Shown here: one piece after another, positions 25,963-36,455 of the stretch
Numbering within the stretch: the stretch's first letter is position 1
How the letters are laid out: the number at the start of each line of letters is the position of its first letter
Assembly (NCBI GenBank): GCA_011316305.1
Contig: SAUG01000184.1
Location: 1 to 59,270, forward strand
DNA from: Rusavskia elegans
Lineage: Eukaryota > Ascomycota > Lecanoromycetes > Teloschistales > Teloschistaceae
Direction of reading: 5' to 3'
DNA: 59,270 nt
The notes under the pieces: generated by a model
Seen by the model: the letters and a program-made list of their open reading frames with translations, nothing else
What the model was told of the DNA's origin: nothing
Database searches by the model: none
Program-made: the position numbers and the translations under genes

Positions 25963-27130
25963 AACCGTAATCGGGAGTTCCTATACTATTACTAAAAAAT
26001 ACTATTAATAATACTAAATAATACTATAGAGATCACTATAAAATACTATACTTATTAAATATAATTTAACTAATCGGAATACTAAACTACTATTCCGCTA
26101 TTCTATTCTATTTTATTATTTTTATCGAATATAGCGATTTTAGCTCTAATTTTTATCTATATATATTTATTTTTACTATAGGAAAGTTAATTAACTATTA
26201 TATTTAAATATTATAGAGCGTTTAAATCTATATATTTAAAAGCCTTTAATTATATATTATATTATCGGTTAATACCTTTCTATTTCTATTTATAACTATT
26301 TTACCGACTTTTTTTTATTTACTAGTTTATTTCTATAATTTTCTAATCGCCTATTTTATTATTATTTATAAAAAGGCGTTACGTTTTTTTAGATTTACTA
26401 TTATTAATTATAAAAATATCGAAATATCGAAATTATTTACTAATTTTTCTAATTCTATTTTATAATTTTTTTATATAACTTTTTTAATTTCTTTAATTTC
26501 TGTAACTTTTTTAATATTATATTAGAAATAATAGTAATTTATTATTACTAGTAGAAGGCTTTAGAAAATTTTAAAAAGATTCGGGGATTTTTTTTTCGAC
26601 TTTATATAGTTTAAACGGCAGTTTATTTGGCTTTTTATATTATATTTTATATTATATTTTATATTATAGTTTCTTTTTTTTATATAGTTCCTTTCCGACT
26701 TTTTTTTTTAATTAGTATATAAGCGCGTTTAGCTAATTTAGTTCTATAATAGAGACGCTATTATTTAATACGTTACTTTTCCGTATCGTAAACTCTAGTT
26801 TCTATAAACTCGAATAAAGATAGAAATCTATAAAATAAGTTTTTAAATATCTATTATTTATAAATAATTATATTCGCTTTAATAGATTCATTTAGCTTTT
26901 CATTGTTTTAGATATATAGAAGATTACTAATACGGAAAAATTTTAAAATAGTAGCTTAATTAGAGAAATTATTACTAAAGAGATTATCGATTGTTAAATA
27001 AAAGGCCTCGCTAATTCCTTCCTACTATTTTTTAAAAGTTTCTATATCGATTTTATAGATTTTTTTACTATTATTATTATCTTTATTATTATCTATAGAT
27101 ATATTTCTAGCTAAATTTTTATTTTTTATA

Positions 27131-27539
27131 GTCTAGCTACTTCGAATCGGATTCTCGTCGAATTATTAGGAACCCGATCCGATCTTAGCGGGTCGAACCG
27201 GTTCGACTCGTTAAACGGTCGGGTTCGGATTAAACCCGGGTCGAATCCGGATATCCGCTAAGCTATTTATATATATAATAAATCTATATAAATATTATAT
27301 TTTTGTTTTTATTATAAATAATATATTAAACTAATATATTTAATTCAACTAGAATCTTTTTAGCTAGAGTAGTTAATTAATTAGAAGTTTTTTAAATAAT
27401 TCGTATAATATTTAAACTAGAATTATACGAGTTATATAAATTTAGCGAGTTAGTCGGATCGGATCGGATTATATAATTCGATCCGAAATTCGAGTCGGAT
27501 TAGTTAACCCGGGTTCGAAACTCGATTCGACGGCCAATC
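27131..27539. mobile_element. MITE-like element (copy c, 409 bp) nested in MULE2
   Basis: GTCTAGCTACTTCGAATCGG at the left and TTCGACGGCCAATC at the right, with TA on each side. The interior has CpG-rich blocks such as gaaccggttcgactcg and the ttaattaattagaag core shared with 3914-4305. Its position differs from that of copy b in MULE1, so the two are independent insertions. Confidence 0.6.
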
Positions 27540-27544
27540 TAATT

Positions 27545-28475
27545 TTTTTAGATAAAAGTAGCTATAATTTCGGTACTAGAAGAATAAAGAATATTATATA
27601 TTAATAATTTAATATTAATAATATTAGTTTTTTTAAAGAAATTCTAATTCGCTTTTATTTTTCATTTTATTTATAATACTAATCGTATAGTAATAAATAT
27701 CGTTCATTAATAAAATTTAAAATTATAACTAATAATATAAATCGCGCTGGTAGTACTAGTACCTATAGTAGTTACTTTTTTAAAAAATACTCGTATTATT
27801 ATTTTAAAAAAGAAATTTCTAAATTTTATATTTATAGGAAAAAGCTATTAAATAGTAAAACTAGCCGTTATATTTTCCGAAATTCTAGTTTTGGAAAAGA
27901 TTGTTAACTATTTAATATTATTTGAAGATTTTATCGCGTATTATTTTTATAATTTTAAAATTAAATTTTCGAAAAAGACGAATTTAATAATTAAATAGAA
28001 TATATTTTTTAGATTTAGTAATAGTAGATTTATATTCTAAAACCTAATATCTAATAAAACTATTATTCTATTTATTTATTTTTTCTAGATTTCCTATAGA
28101 TAATAGTAGCCGATCTTTTAATTTTATATAAACCTTTTCGATATTACTAGAAACGATAATACCGAAATTTAAAAGTATATTAATATAGTAGTAGTAGAAC
28201 TTTTCCGCTTTTTTATCTAGCTATATAGTAGAGTAGTAGTTAATAAACTTAGGATCTATTTATTTATATTTAGTTTCTAGCGCTTTCTAATTTTTATAGG
28301 CTTTTACTTCTCTTAAAATATTATATACTATCTTCTATATAATTATAAATTCGTTAAATTCTATTTAGAAATAGAGAAATCGATATATCTAAATTTTTAT
28401 ATTATTATTAATATATTAGAAGTATTAAATATAATTAATTTTAAAAAAAATAATAAAGATTATATTAGCGAAAGT
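27545..28475 (-). pseudogene. MULE transposase C-terminal remnant in MULE2
   Basis: This is the reverse complement of the MULE1 transposase from the FTNIIFIIFSE region onward, including the block after YYLTIQLDKKAEKF. It breaks off at about 28475 just downstream of the second catalytic Asp position. The first and second catalytic residues are therefore missing and the gene cannot encode a whole transposase. Confidence 0.65.
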
Positions 28476-28499
28476 TTAATCCGTATCGGTAATAAAATA

Positions 28500-31400
28500 A
28501 CTAAAGTCTAGAATCTATAGACTAGTAAAGCTAGCCGCTATATATAAAAGAATTACGAATATTTTATATTAGATAAAAATAAATTTCGGGTATTAGTTAA
28601 AGACAAATATATATTACTCTATAATCTAATTAGCCGCTGTACCGCTATATTACAAAGGATATAGCTTTATTAGACGAAAGCTTATAATAAATTTAATACG
28701 ACGTATCGTTAATTAAAAATACCTGCTATCTTCTTTATATTAAACGCTGCCGATATATAATAGAACGATTTCTACTAATATCTTTCCGAAGAAGATAGAA
28801 CTAAATACGTTAGTTTAAATAAAATAGAATAGTAGCGAATAGCTATTTAATTGCTTTAAGAAAACCTAATAATTATAGTATATTAGCTTACTATTCGCTT
28901 CTATACTTTTTTAAAAACGGTCCTACCTATAGTCTTCGATTCTATTAAAGATTACTAGTTTCGATTTAAATAGTAAACCAGAAGTAGCGGCTATATCTAT
29001 AGCTTTTTCTAGCTCGATAGCGTTCTATTTTTAATTAATCGCGAAAATATTTTCCTATTCTACTAGAAGTTAAAGGTCTTTACTTTTAATCCGAATATAG
29101 TAGTAGGTCTATCGGCTAAACAGCCTATAAATAAAGCCTTCTTTTATTATTCGAATTCTCTAGCCGAGCTCGCCTATATCCTAAATAGCTGCTAATAATA
29201 TACGAGGTATATAATAAACTATTATATATACTTTAATATAATTTTTTAGAGAAACGTCTACCGCTTCCGCTTTTCTTTTAAATATATCGACGCTCTACGC
29301 TTTATATATAGGGAGGACTTTAAATATAAAACCTTCTAGCCGATATAAAACGATAGCTATATAGGTAGATATAGTCCCGCTATTACTATAGCCTGGATTA
29401 TAAATACCGATATTTTTCTATATATAGATTTAGGAGCAGTAATTAATTACTTAGCTAAGTACTATTTAAAGGCTAAAAAGAAATCCGCTAAATTTAATAA
29501 TTTAATTATAGAAATCTTGCCTGCTATTAATTTATATTTACTAATAGTTTCTCTAACCCGGAAGATAATAAATAAGTTTATCGGCAAGCGTAACTAGTCG
29601 GCCTGAAAAATCTATTACTATTTAATTAGTTAAGATCTTCGGGGTTCAAACCGTATATACTACTTTCTAGACCTAAAGCTTTTAGAAAGGCGTAGTCGAT
29701 AGCTAAACTTAGATAATCTAGATAAAAATTCTAAAATAACCGCTTTAGAGAGCTATTATAATAGAGACGAGGCTATAGAAAAGGTTTCGTTATTCTAGTA
29801 TATACGGGATTAGATTAAAAAGAAATCGGGATAGTATAAACGGCCTCGACCTACTATAGTTTCCTTTTTCTCTCGTTATAATCTTAATCTCGATTAGTAA
29901 TAGCCTAATTTTTATAGAATTAAACTAATACTATACTATTTTTTCCGAAATCTAACTTTTAATACCTTCCGGTTTATCGATATAATCGAGTATACTTTTT
30001 AGGTAAAGGCCTACTAGTACTATATAGTGTTTTATATCTATAGCGATAATATATTAGATATTAAATCCTTTTTCGAAAATAGCTTCGAAGATAATAGATT
30101 AAAATCTGGCGATAACGAGGTAGAAGATAACTATATAAAAGGTTTTAATAAATTTATAGCTAGATATAAATCTAATCGAAACGGGATTAATATATCTATA
30201 CTATCTAATCTAGATAAACGTCCGGGTAATAGAAATTTCAACTAGCTTAGTAATAACGGTAGGTTTACTATTCCTTCTATTTAAATTAACTTTATTCGCT
30301 TTAACGAGGATATAATATTATAGTACTAAATTTAATCTAAAACGATAGCTCCTACTATCGATAGATATAATACCGAAGATCTTAATCTCCGGTAATATAA
30401 GGTTTTTAAAGAGATAATATAAAACTATTCCGATCCTAGTAGATTATAGTTATTATTCTATCTAGACGGCAAGGCCGGTACTAGAAAATCTAAAGTTATT
30501 AATACTATTATAATATATTTAGAGTTTCTATACTATCGATATAGTATATCTTCCGAATAGTACTCTATTTATTATATAGTTACTACGGGTATAGCTATTT
30601 ATCTAATTAACTATTTAACTTTCTATTCGCTGTTAAAATTTTCTATTAATAAACCTTTTATTCTTTTTATAGCTAATTAAATTAGCGAAATCTAGTTTCG
30701 GTTAAAGTACTATAGTATTATTGTTATTAATAAAAAGTCTATAATTAGCTTTAAATAATTCTATTTTATTAACCAGCGATTTCGGTAGATTTAGAATAAC
30801 TTTAACGAATATTTTAATAGTATAAATATTCTGCTATACGGCGACTTTACTTAATTAACTCTAGTTATAAACGTTTCGATATACTTTCTAGTAAGGCCTA
30901 ATACTAAACCGGAGGTTATTATAGATAAAGACGCCTATAACGTTTTTATAAAAACGATCTTTTTCGATAAAAATATATATATTCGGGAAACTATTTTAGA
31001 AATTTAATAGTTCCGCCGCGTATTAGATTAACTCCGGGATAGTTTTATAGTAATCGAAAACTAGGAATTTCTAATTATATATTTAAAGTCTAGACTTTCG
31101 GCTAAAGATTACGTAAATTTCTATATTACTTTATATTTATATTCTACTAAAGAGGCTGTTTGTAGCTATAATAAAAGCCGGCTACGAAATTTCGCTAGAT
31201 CTATTATTAAAATCTACGCCTAGAATAGTAGCGAAAAGTTCAAATAGGTCGATTCCGATAACGCAGCGTATCTAGAAAACGAGTTTCTTTTTAATAAAGA
31301 TATTCGAGAAATATTTATATATAATATAAATATTACGGAAGACTTAGTTAATAATATAATAGATATCGTATACCAGATTCTATAGGATAATAGCGTATAG

Positions 31401-31560
31401 AATCTATTCGAAACGCTGTTATTAATAGTCTTTATAGCGTTCGATTAATATAAAAATAAACTCGGCTATAATTATAATAGTAGATAGTTTATTTCTATCG
31501 AATAGTAAATATAATAGATCGAATTTAAAGATTAAATTAGCTAATAGAAATAGTTTCCTT
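28500..31560 (+). pseudogene. Helitron-type Rep/PIF1 helicase pseudogene
   Basis: Reading through RIP stops gives a RepHel-like protein. PAIFFILNAAD near 28710 is the start of the Helitron-like N domain. RSSGYIYSF at 28980-29006 stands where RGSxHIHxF (the HUH motif) is expected, both His changed to Tyr. NYLAKYYLKAKKKS near 29447 fits the two-tyrosine motif. YLDGKAGTRKSK near 30460 is the P-loop of PIF1-type helicases. VINKKSII near 30718 is Walker B with D to N and E to K changes. YGDFTxLTLVI near 30835 is the GDFxQLPPV motif, with TAA for Gln. The protein would have nicked DNA and unwound it during rolling-circle transposition. The 72-codon open stretch at 30027-30245 is part of this frame. 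Confidence 0.7.
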
Positions 31561-34190
31561 AAACTTTCGCTTTCGCTATTATAGTATATAAGAGCCAAGA
31601 TTTAATATTAAATAAAATTATATTAGATTTAACTAGGAAGGACTTCGCCGCCGGTTTTATTTATATAGTTATTTTACGGGTCCGGAATATTAGCAGTATT
31701 ATACTAGAGGATATATTTAATTATAATAGGTTTTCTATATCGATTTTTCTACCTACTATAGCGAGATTTATAGATCTACGCCGACGTCTAGATAGAAGCG
31801 ACTAGGAGGCCTTTTAAGTCCTAGAGTAATTAGGAGCGCCTTTCGATAATAAAAATCGAGCGGAATTTATATATAGAACAGTTATAAGCCGATTAGATAT
31901 AATTCTAGGCCGTTTAGAAATATAATAAACTCGATAACGTTACTAGAATTTATATATAAAGTTAAAATAAATATTTTATAAATTATTAGATAAAAGAGTT
32001 CTCTAAGGTTTTTTAGTAGTGAACCGTTCTCTATAATCGAGGTAAATAACGTTAAAGAGATACTATTTACCCGGTTTAGATTATATATACTGGATCTTTT
32101 TATATCGGATAGTATATATATATACCTATAATATCCGAAGGTTTTAGTTCTAATATTTATATAGTTGATATAGAATATAAAATTAAAAATAGTAGTTAAA
32201 GAAAAGGAGTTCTCGATAAAGCTATTCCCGAAATATAGAATTCTCGTAGAGCTAGCCCTATTTAAAAATATATCCCTAGCGACTTTTAGTAGTAAAAACG
32301 TAGGGGAACGTTTTCTAAGATCGAGGTAAATAACGTTAAAGAGATACTATTTACTTAAACCTAGTTACGTATACTAGATATTTTTTGGTCTAATAATATA
32401 GATATACGGCTATAATATCTAAAAGTTTTAGCTCTAGAATATATATAGTCGGTATACGGTATAAGGTTATAGAAAGTAGTTAAAGAAAAGAAGTTCTCGA
32501 TAAATTTATAAACGGAGTTATCTACTAAGGAACGTTAAGTCCGTAGATATAATATCTAAGATTTTTATATATTTTATATTAAATTTAAATTCGATTCGAT
32601 TTTAGATATTTTTATATTATTCGAAAACGTTCGATCTATTTTAAAAGTTATATCTATAGAGCTTTTAATACTAGGATATTAATTATATATAATAGTATTA
32701 AGTATTCTAGTTCTATTTTAGTAGTCGGACCTTATATAAAGCTCTGCTATAAAGCTAGACCCTAGAAAGTTAAGATAGTAAAAAGCGAGCTAATAAAAAA
32801 CTTTTCTTTAATAATTTAGCCTATAATATTTAACTTTATATATTCTATCTAAAATACGTAAACTTTTTTTAATTCTAATAATATTAACGATAAATATTTA
32901 TACGGCTTTATATATCTCTTTAGATAGTAGCGAAAAGACTAACTTCCAGCTTTCTATACGCTCGGGTACTAATAAAATCGCTTTAAAACTTCTCTATCTA
33001 TCCTATAATTTAATCTATTCTAAATCAGCTTTCTAGGCGTTAGATTTCTCGAATTAGTATCTTACTACCTGCTAAAATACCGCGATTATCTAAACGAAAT
33101 CTTTTTTCTATTTTTCTATTTTTTTATTTATTAGATAAACCTAATCTCTATTATAGGCTAATATATCTTCTACTAAACGACTACTAGATTCTAATATTCC
33201 GCTATAGCGATATAGTCGACGGAATATTTAAATTCTATAAATAGATATATAGTCTTCGGCGCTGCTAAAGCGGTAAAGGTTAGAATTTTTACTATAATAG
33301 CTAGATAATATATTATATTTTAATTCCGAAGCTAAAAACTATTCCGATATAAATAGCAATAATAAACGAAATAGGCGTACGATAAACGAGTATAAAATTA
33401 ATATATTAATTAAAGAAGAAGAATATAAATAGGAGATATAACTCGATATATAGTTTAAAGAAGAATTCTATAGATATAGCCCGTAGAGTTCGCGTTAGAT
33501 AGAAAAATAAGGAATAATATTAGATTCTAATAAACTATTACTATTTTCTACTAGTTCGCTATATATATATATATCTCCTATAGTAATATATTAGTAAAAA
33601 AAGATTTTATTAAATCCTATTCGAATAACGCGTTAGCTAGAATTCTCTATATAATATAAATATTATCAATATTATAATATATAGATCTATAAATTAGATT
33701 TTATTATTATTTATCTCGTCGCCGTAGCTCGGAACCGTTATATAGAAAATTATTCTTTAGACTAAAAAATCTAAATCGACGAATATAGGATTCGAACGTA
33801 CGTACCTTTAATTTTCCAGTAACGGAGTTTTAACTATTCGACTATAAAGCTTTATTAGTATATATATAAAAAAATATCTGATATTTATATATACGGCTCC
33901 TTCTATATCTATATAATATTATAATAATTAGATTATTATTATAGAATTAGTAGACGGAATGGATAAAATAGTAGGATTTATATATATATATATTAAAATA
34001 CTATAATTCGTATATAGTATTAAATATATAGCTTTAAAATTCCTATATTTAATTATATCTTTATACGTATAGCCGTATCGTCTATTAAAGCCGTACTATT
34101 TTATGGATTTTGGCTATTTTTACGCTAAATTGTAGTAGAGCTAGCTGGAATACGATTTAAACGCGGGCAAGCAAACTATCTACAATCCTG
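31561..34190. other. RIP-mutated interior of MULE2 downstream of the helicase relic
   Basis: No recognisable gene. A 284-bp tandem duplication lies at about 32014-32520 and a tRNA-like block on the minus strand at about 33788-33850; both are listed separately. RIP fades toward 34100, where words such as gcgggcaagcaaactatctac appear. Confidence 0.45.
32014..32520. repeat. Diverged tandem repeat, period 284 bp
   Basis: The block ggtaaataacgttaaagaga occurs at 32041 and again at 32325. Both copies are followed by tactattta and, about 140 bp later, by agtagttaaagaaaag(a/g)agttctcgataaa. The copies differ mostly by transitions, so the duplication is older than at least part of the RIP. Confidence 0.7.
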
Positions 34191-34355
34191 GCCAAACGCT
34201 AAAGATTTACTCTACAGATTAAAATCTTCTAATTAATTAAATACGGATAATCTATATTATATTAGGTAATGGTGTTTTTTAGTAATAATAGTGGCATTTT
34301 TTAGTGTTCTCTATAGTGTTTTTTAGTGATAGTGTAGTGCCTCCCGATTACGGTC

Positions 34356-34365
34356 CGCGATCAAG
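34356..34365 (+). repeat. Target-site duplication, right copy
   Basis: CGCGATCAAG, identical to 25953-25962, directly follows the right inverted repeat. The ten bases have not been changed by RIP in either copy. Confidence 0.9.
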
Positions 34366-34559
34366 GAAAAACCCCAACATATATCTTCGTATATCTGGAA
34401 AGTATTACAGGAAAAACCCACTATAGACTTCGATATCTGTATATATCTAGGCTAGCAATCTATATAAGCTGGTGTTTTCCACCATTATGAAACCTAAAGC
34501 TTCCCGCTTCTTTCCTACCTTTCCGACATTTAAAGAACACTTCCCGGCCCTTATCCCTC

Positions 34560-35162
34560 TTAATAGGCATTCCCAGGATACAAATTCACCTTCATATTAT
34601 CCAGACTAATCTTATTGCGCTCCTGATTATCGCATCGAAACACAAAATTCAACAAGCTACTCGAACTCACAGCCTGGAAGAACCCTCCTGTGAAGCTCCA
34701 TACTCCCGGCGTCAACCCCGGCGTCGCACTAGACGTCGTCACGCTGCCCACGCCCGTCTTGAACGGATAGACCACCGCTAAAGAGCAATAATTGTTGGCC
34801 GCGGACTCGAACTTGATGTCCGCTGTGATGGAATAATTTTTCCCCGCGCACGTGCTTAGCGTTTGGCGCAACTCTCTGATGCCAGTGCCGTCGTAAGGCC
34901 CTGGGAGATGGGAGACGGTGAAGGCGTTTTTCCCACCAGAAGGACTGCCAGGGTTGGTAAGAGAGTAAGAAGAGTAAAAGCCACGCGTGTTGACGACGGT
35001 CCAGACGGTGCCGGAGGTCTGGGGGACGGTGCCGGATTCGAAGCTGCCGTCCTTAATGACGGTGGAGGGGCAAGTGCGGGGTGAGAGGTTGGCGGTGGGG
35101 GCGGAGGTGATCGTCGGGATGAGAGAGAGGAGGCTGGGGAGGAGGAGGGGGAAGAAATGCAT
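34560..35162 (-). CDS. Secreted CBM/cenC-like protein
   Basis: A 200-residue protein if translation starts at the ATG at 35160-35162. A longer frame extends 22 residues upstream, but only from 35162 does the protein start with a clean signal peptide (MHFFPLLLPSLLSL, then a small-residue cleavage region near TSAP). The mature part begins CPSTVIKDGSFESG and has the W and aromatic spacing of galactose-binding or CBM-cenC-type beta-sandwiches, with a late SLDNMKVN strand typical of the fold. Four cysteines remain in the mature part. No intron is needed. It lies 195 bp from the 8.4-kb element. Likely an extracellular glycan-binding or surface protein; no catalytic domain. Family assignment is by pattern only. 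Confidence 0.75.
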   Translation of the reverse strand: MHFFPLLLPSLLSLIPTITSAPTANLSPRTCPSTVIKDGSFESGTVPQTSGTVWTVVNTRGFYSSYSLTNPGSPSGGKNAFTVSHLPGPYDGTGIRELRQTLSTCAGKNYSITADIKFESAANNYCSLAVVYPFKTGVGSVTTSSATPGLTPGVWSFTGGFFQAVSSSSLLNFVFRCDNQERNKISLDNMKVNLYPGNAY

Positions 35163-36455
35163 TTGGAGCGTTTGTGATCGGCCTGTACGATTGAGAGTGA
35201 GAGACTGTCGGGCTAAGGCTGATTGCAACTACTGGAGGTGAAGATACAACCGGAAAGGCAGATTTGGGGTTTGTATTCTATGAAGTGACGATAGGTCCCG
35301 TATTTATGTACCCTTTTCAGACTCCACGGCGTTCTCATTCTCCGTCTCGTATTCTACACTTAAATCATACGTAGCACCGCTTGGCCAGCAGACAGCACAG
35401 TGTCAGTGCGGTGGAGTCTCGAATCATCCATCCACTGCCGTAAAAAGCGCCACATTACCGTCCTGGTATCCTGAACTGACCTACAGATCCTATTACCTCC
35501 TGACCTCACCGGTACTTGCCGCAGCCGCTATTGGTAGCTGTAAACCTCTCCAGTAGTTTAAGGTTTATACTTTGCGGCCTTCGTGTGCTGTTCCATCCGT
35601 GTCCGGAAGGGCCGTATATAGCGCCACAGTAAAGTCCTGGTATCCCGAAGAGATCTACAGATTCCATTACCACCTGACTTCATGAGACCATAACCACTAC
35701 TGGTCACTTTAAACCTCCCATTGGTCAAAGGTGTATTTTGTTGCCTTCGTATATGCAATACGACGTTACGTTACAACGTCGATGGAACTATTCACGGGAA
35801 TGTAGGAATGAAAGGTCTGGGCGAATTAGCAGATGCTTGGCAAGAGTCCCAGCCCGACTTTACTGTTGCTTTTACAGGAAAGTATAAACGGGCATTCTAT
35901 TTGCCCGATTGAAGTATTGGGGCCGAAGGAATAGTAGTTGTTGAACGTTAGCGTGCTTGTTCCCAGTCCTGTGCGTACACTGCTAAGATTGAGTCGTACG
36001 TTGCGTTCTATTCTCAATGCCGGCATCTGCACTCCTCGCTCCTGCTCATTACGCTCGGCGAAGGTCTGCGCAGTCTGGATCGACGTTAAGACTTTACCCG
36101 GCGTCAGCTTTTACCCCTAAAGCTGGTACTTTATCACCAGGTCGGGGTCGTTATGGCACGTATTGCTGCCGCGGTCCTCTTAGGGTGGAGATGTAATGAC
36201 GATAGCGCGTCGCTGGCGACTCGCAGCCACGTCTTACACCTCGTTCGAACTGTCCGAACACGTCCCTAGCTCATGTGTAGCAGCCCAGCGTGGTTGGCTA
36301 ATTATGATGTCCGCTCCTATGCCAGCAGCCGACATGACTAACAAAGGGACCACGCTAAGGAAAGCCGGGTCTCGCGGATCAAAGCTGTTCAAGGCTGGGT
36401 GAAAAGTGGAATGCTAGATTGGCAGGATGGAGGACAGCCTGCCGACTCTCATGGT
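35163..36455. other. Intergenic region with a local duplication
   Basis: No supported gene; short open stretches on both strands overlap one another and lack family features. The main structure is the 174-bp tandem duplication at 35437-35766. Confidence 0.5.
35437..35766. repeat. Tandem duplication, period about 174 bp
   Basis: gtcctggtatcc occurs at 35460 and 35634. Around each copy the order is the same: agcgccaca, then acagat(c/t)c(t/c)atta, then tacc and cctgac, then a ggtttatac/ggtgtattt block, then ccttcgt. The copies are roughly 75-80 percent alike and not notably RIP-mutated. Confidence 0.7.

Larger units (their letters stand above)
25963..34355 (-). mobile_element. MULE2: 8.4-kb Mutator-like element carrying a Rep/helicase block
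   Basis: The termini aaccgtaatcgggag and ctcccgattacggtc are the same inverted repeats as in MULE1, with a perfect 10-bp duplication CGCGATCAAG outside. From the left end to about 28475 the sequence is the reverse complement of MULE1 24113 down to about 21885 (transposase C-terminal half and 3' region). From about 34203 to the right end it matches MULE1's first 150 bp. The part of MULE1 between these (about 1.24 kb with the transposase N-terminus) is absent. In its place are about 5.7 kb with a Helitron-like Rep/PIF1 helicase relic and other sequence. The whole element is RIP-mutated. Confidence 0.8.

Noticed and set aside
30027..30245. 72-codon plus-strand frame as a separate gene
   Set aside because: It is in the middle of the Rep/helicase relic and in the same frame as its flanking segments, so it is a piece of that pseudogene.
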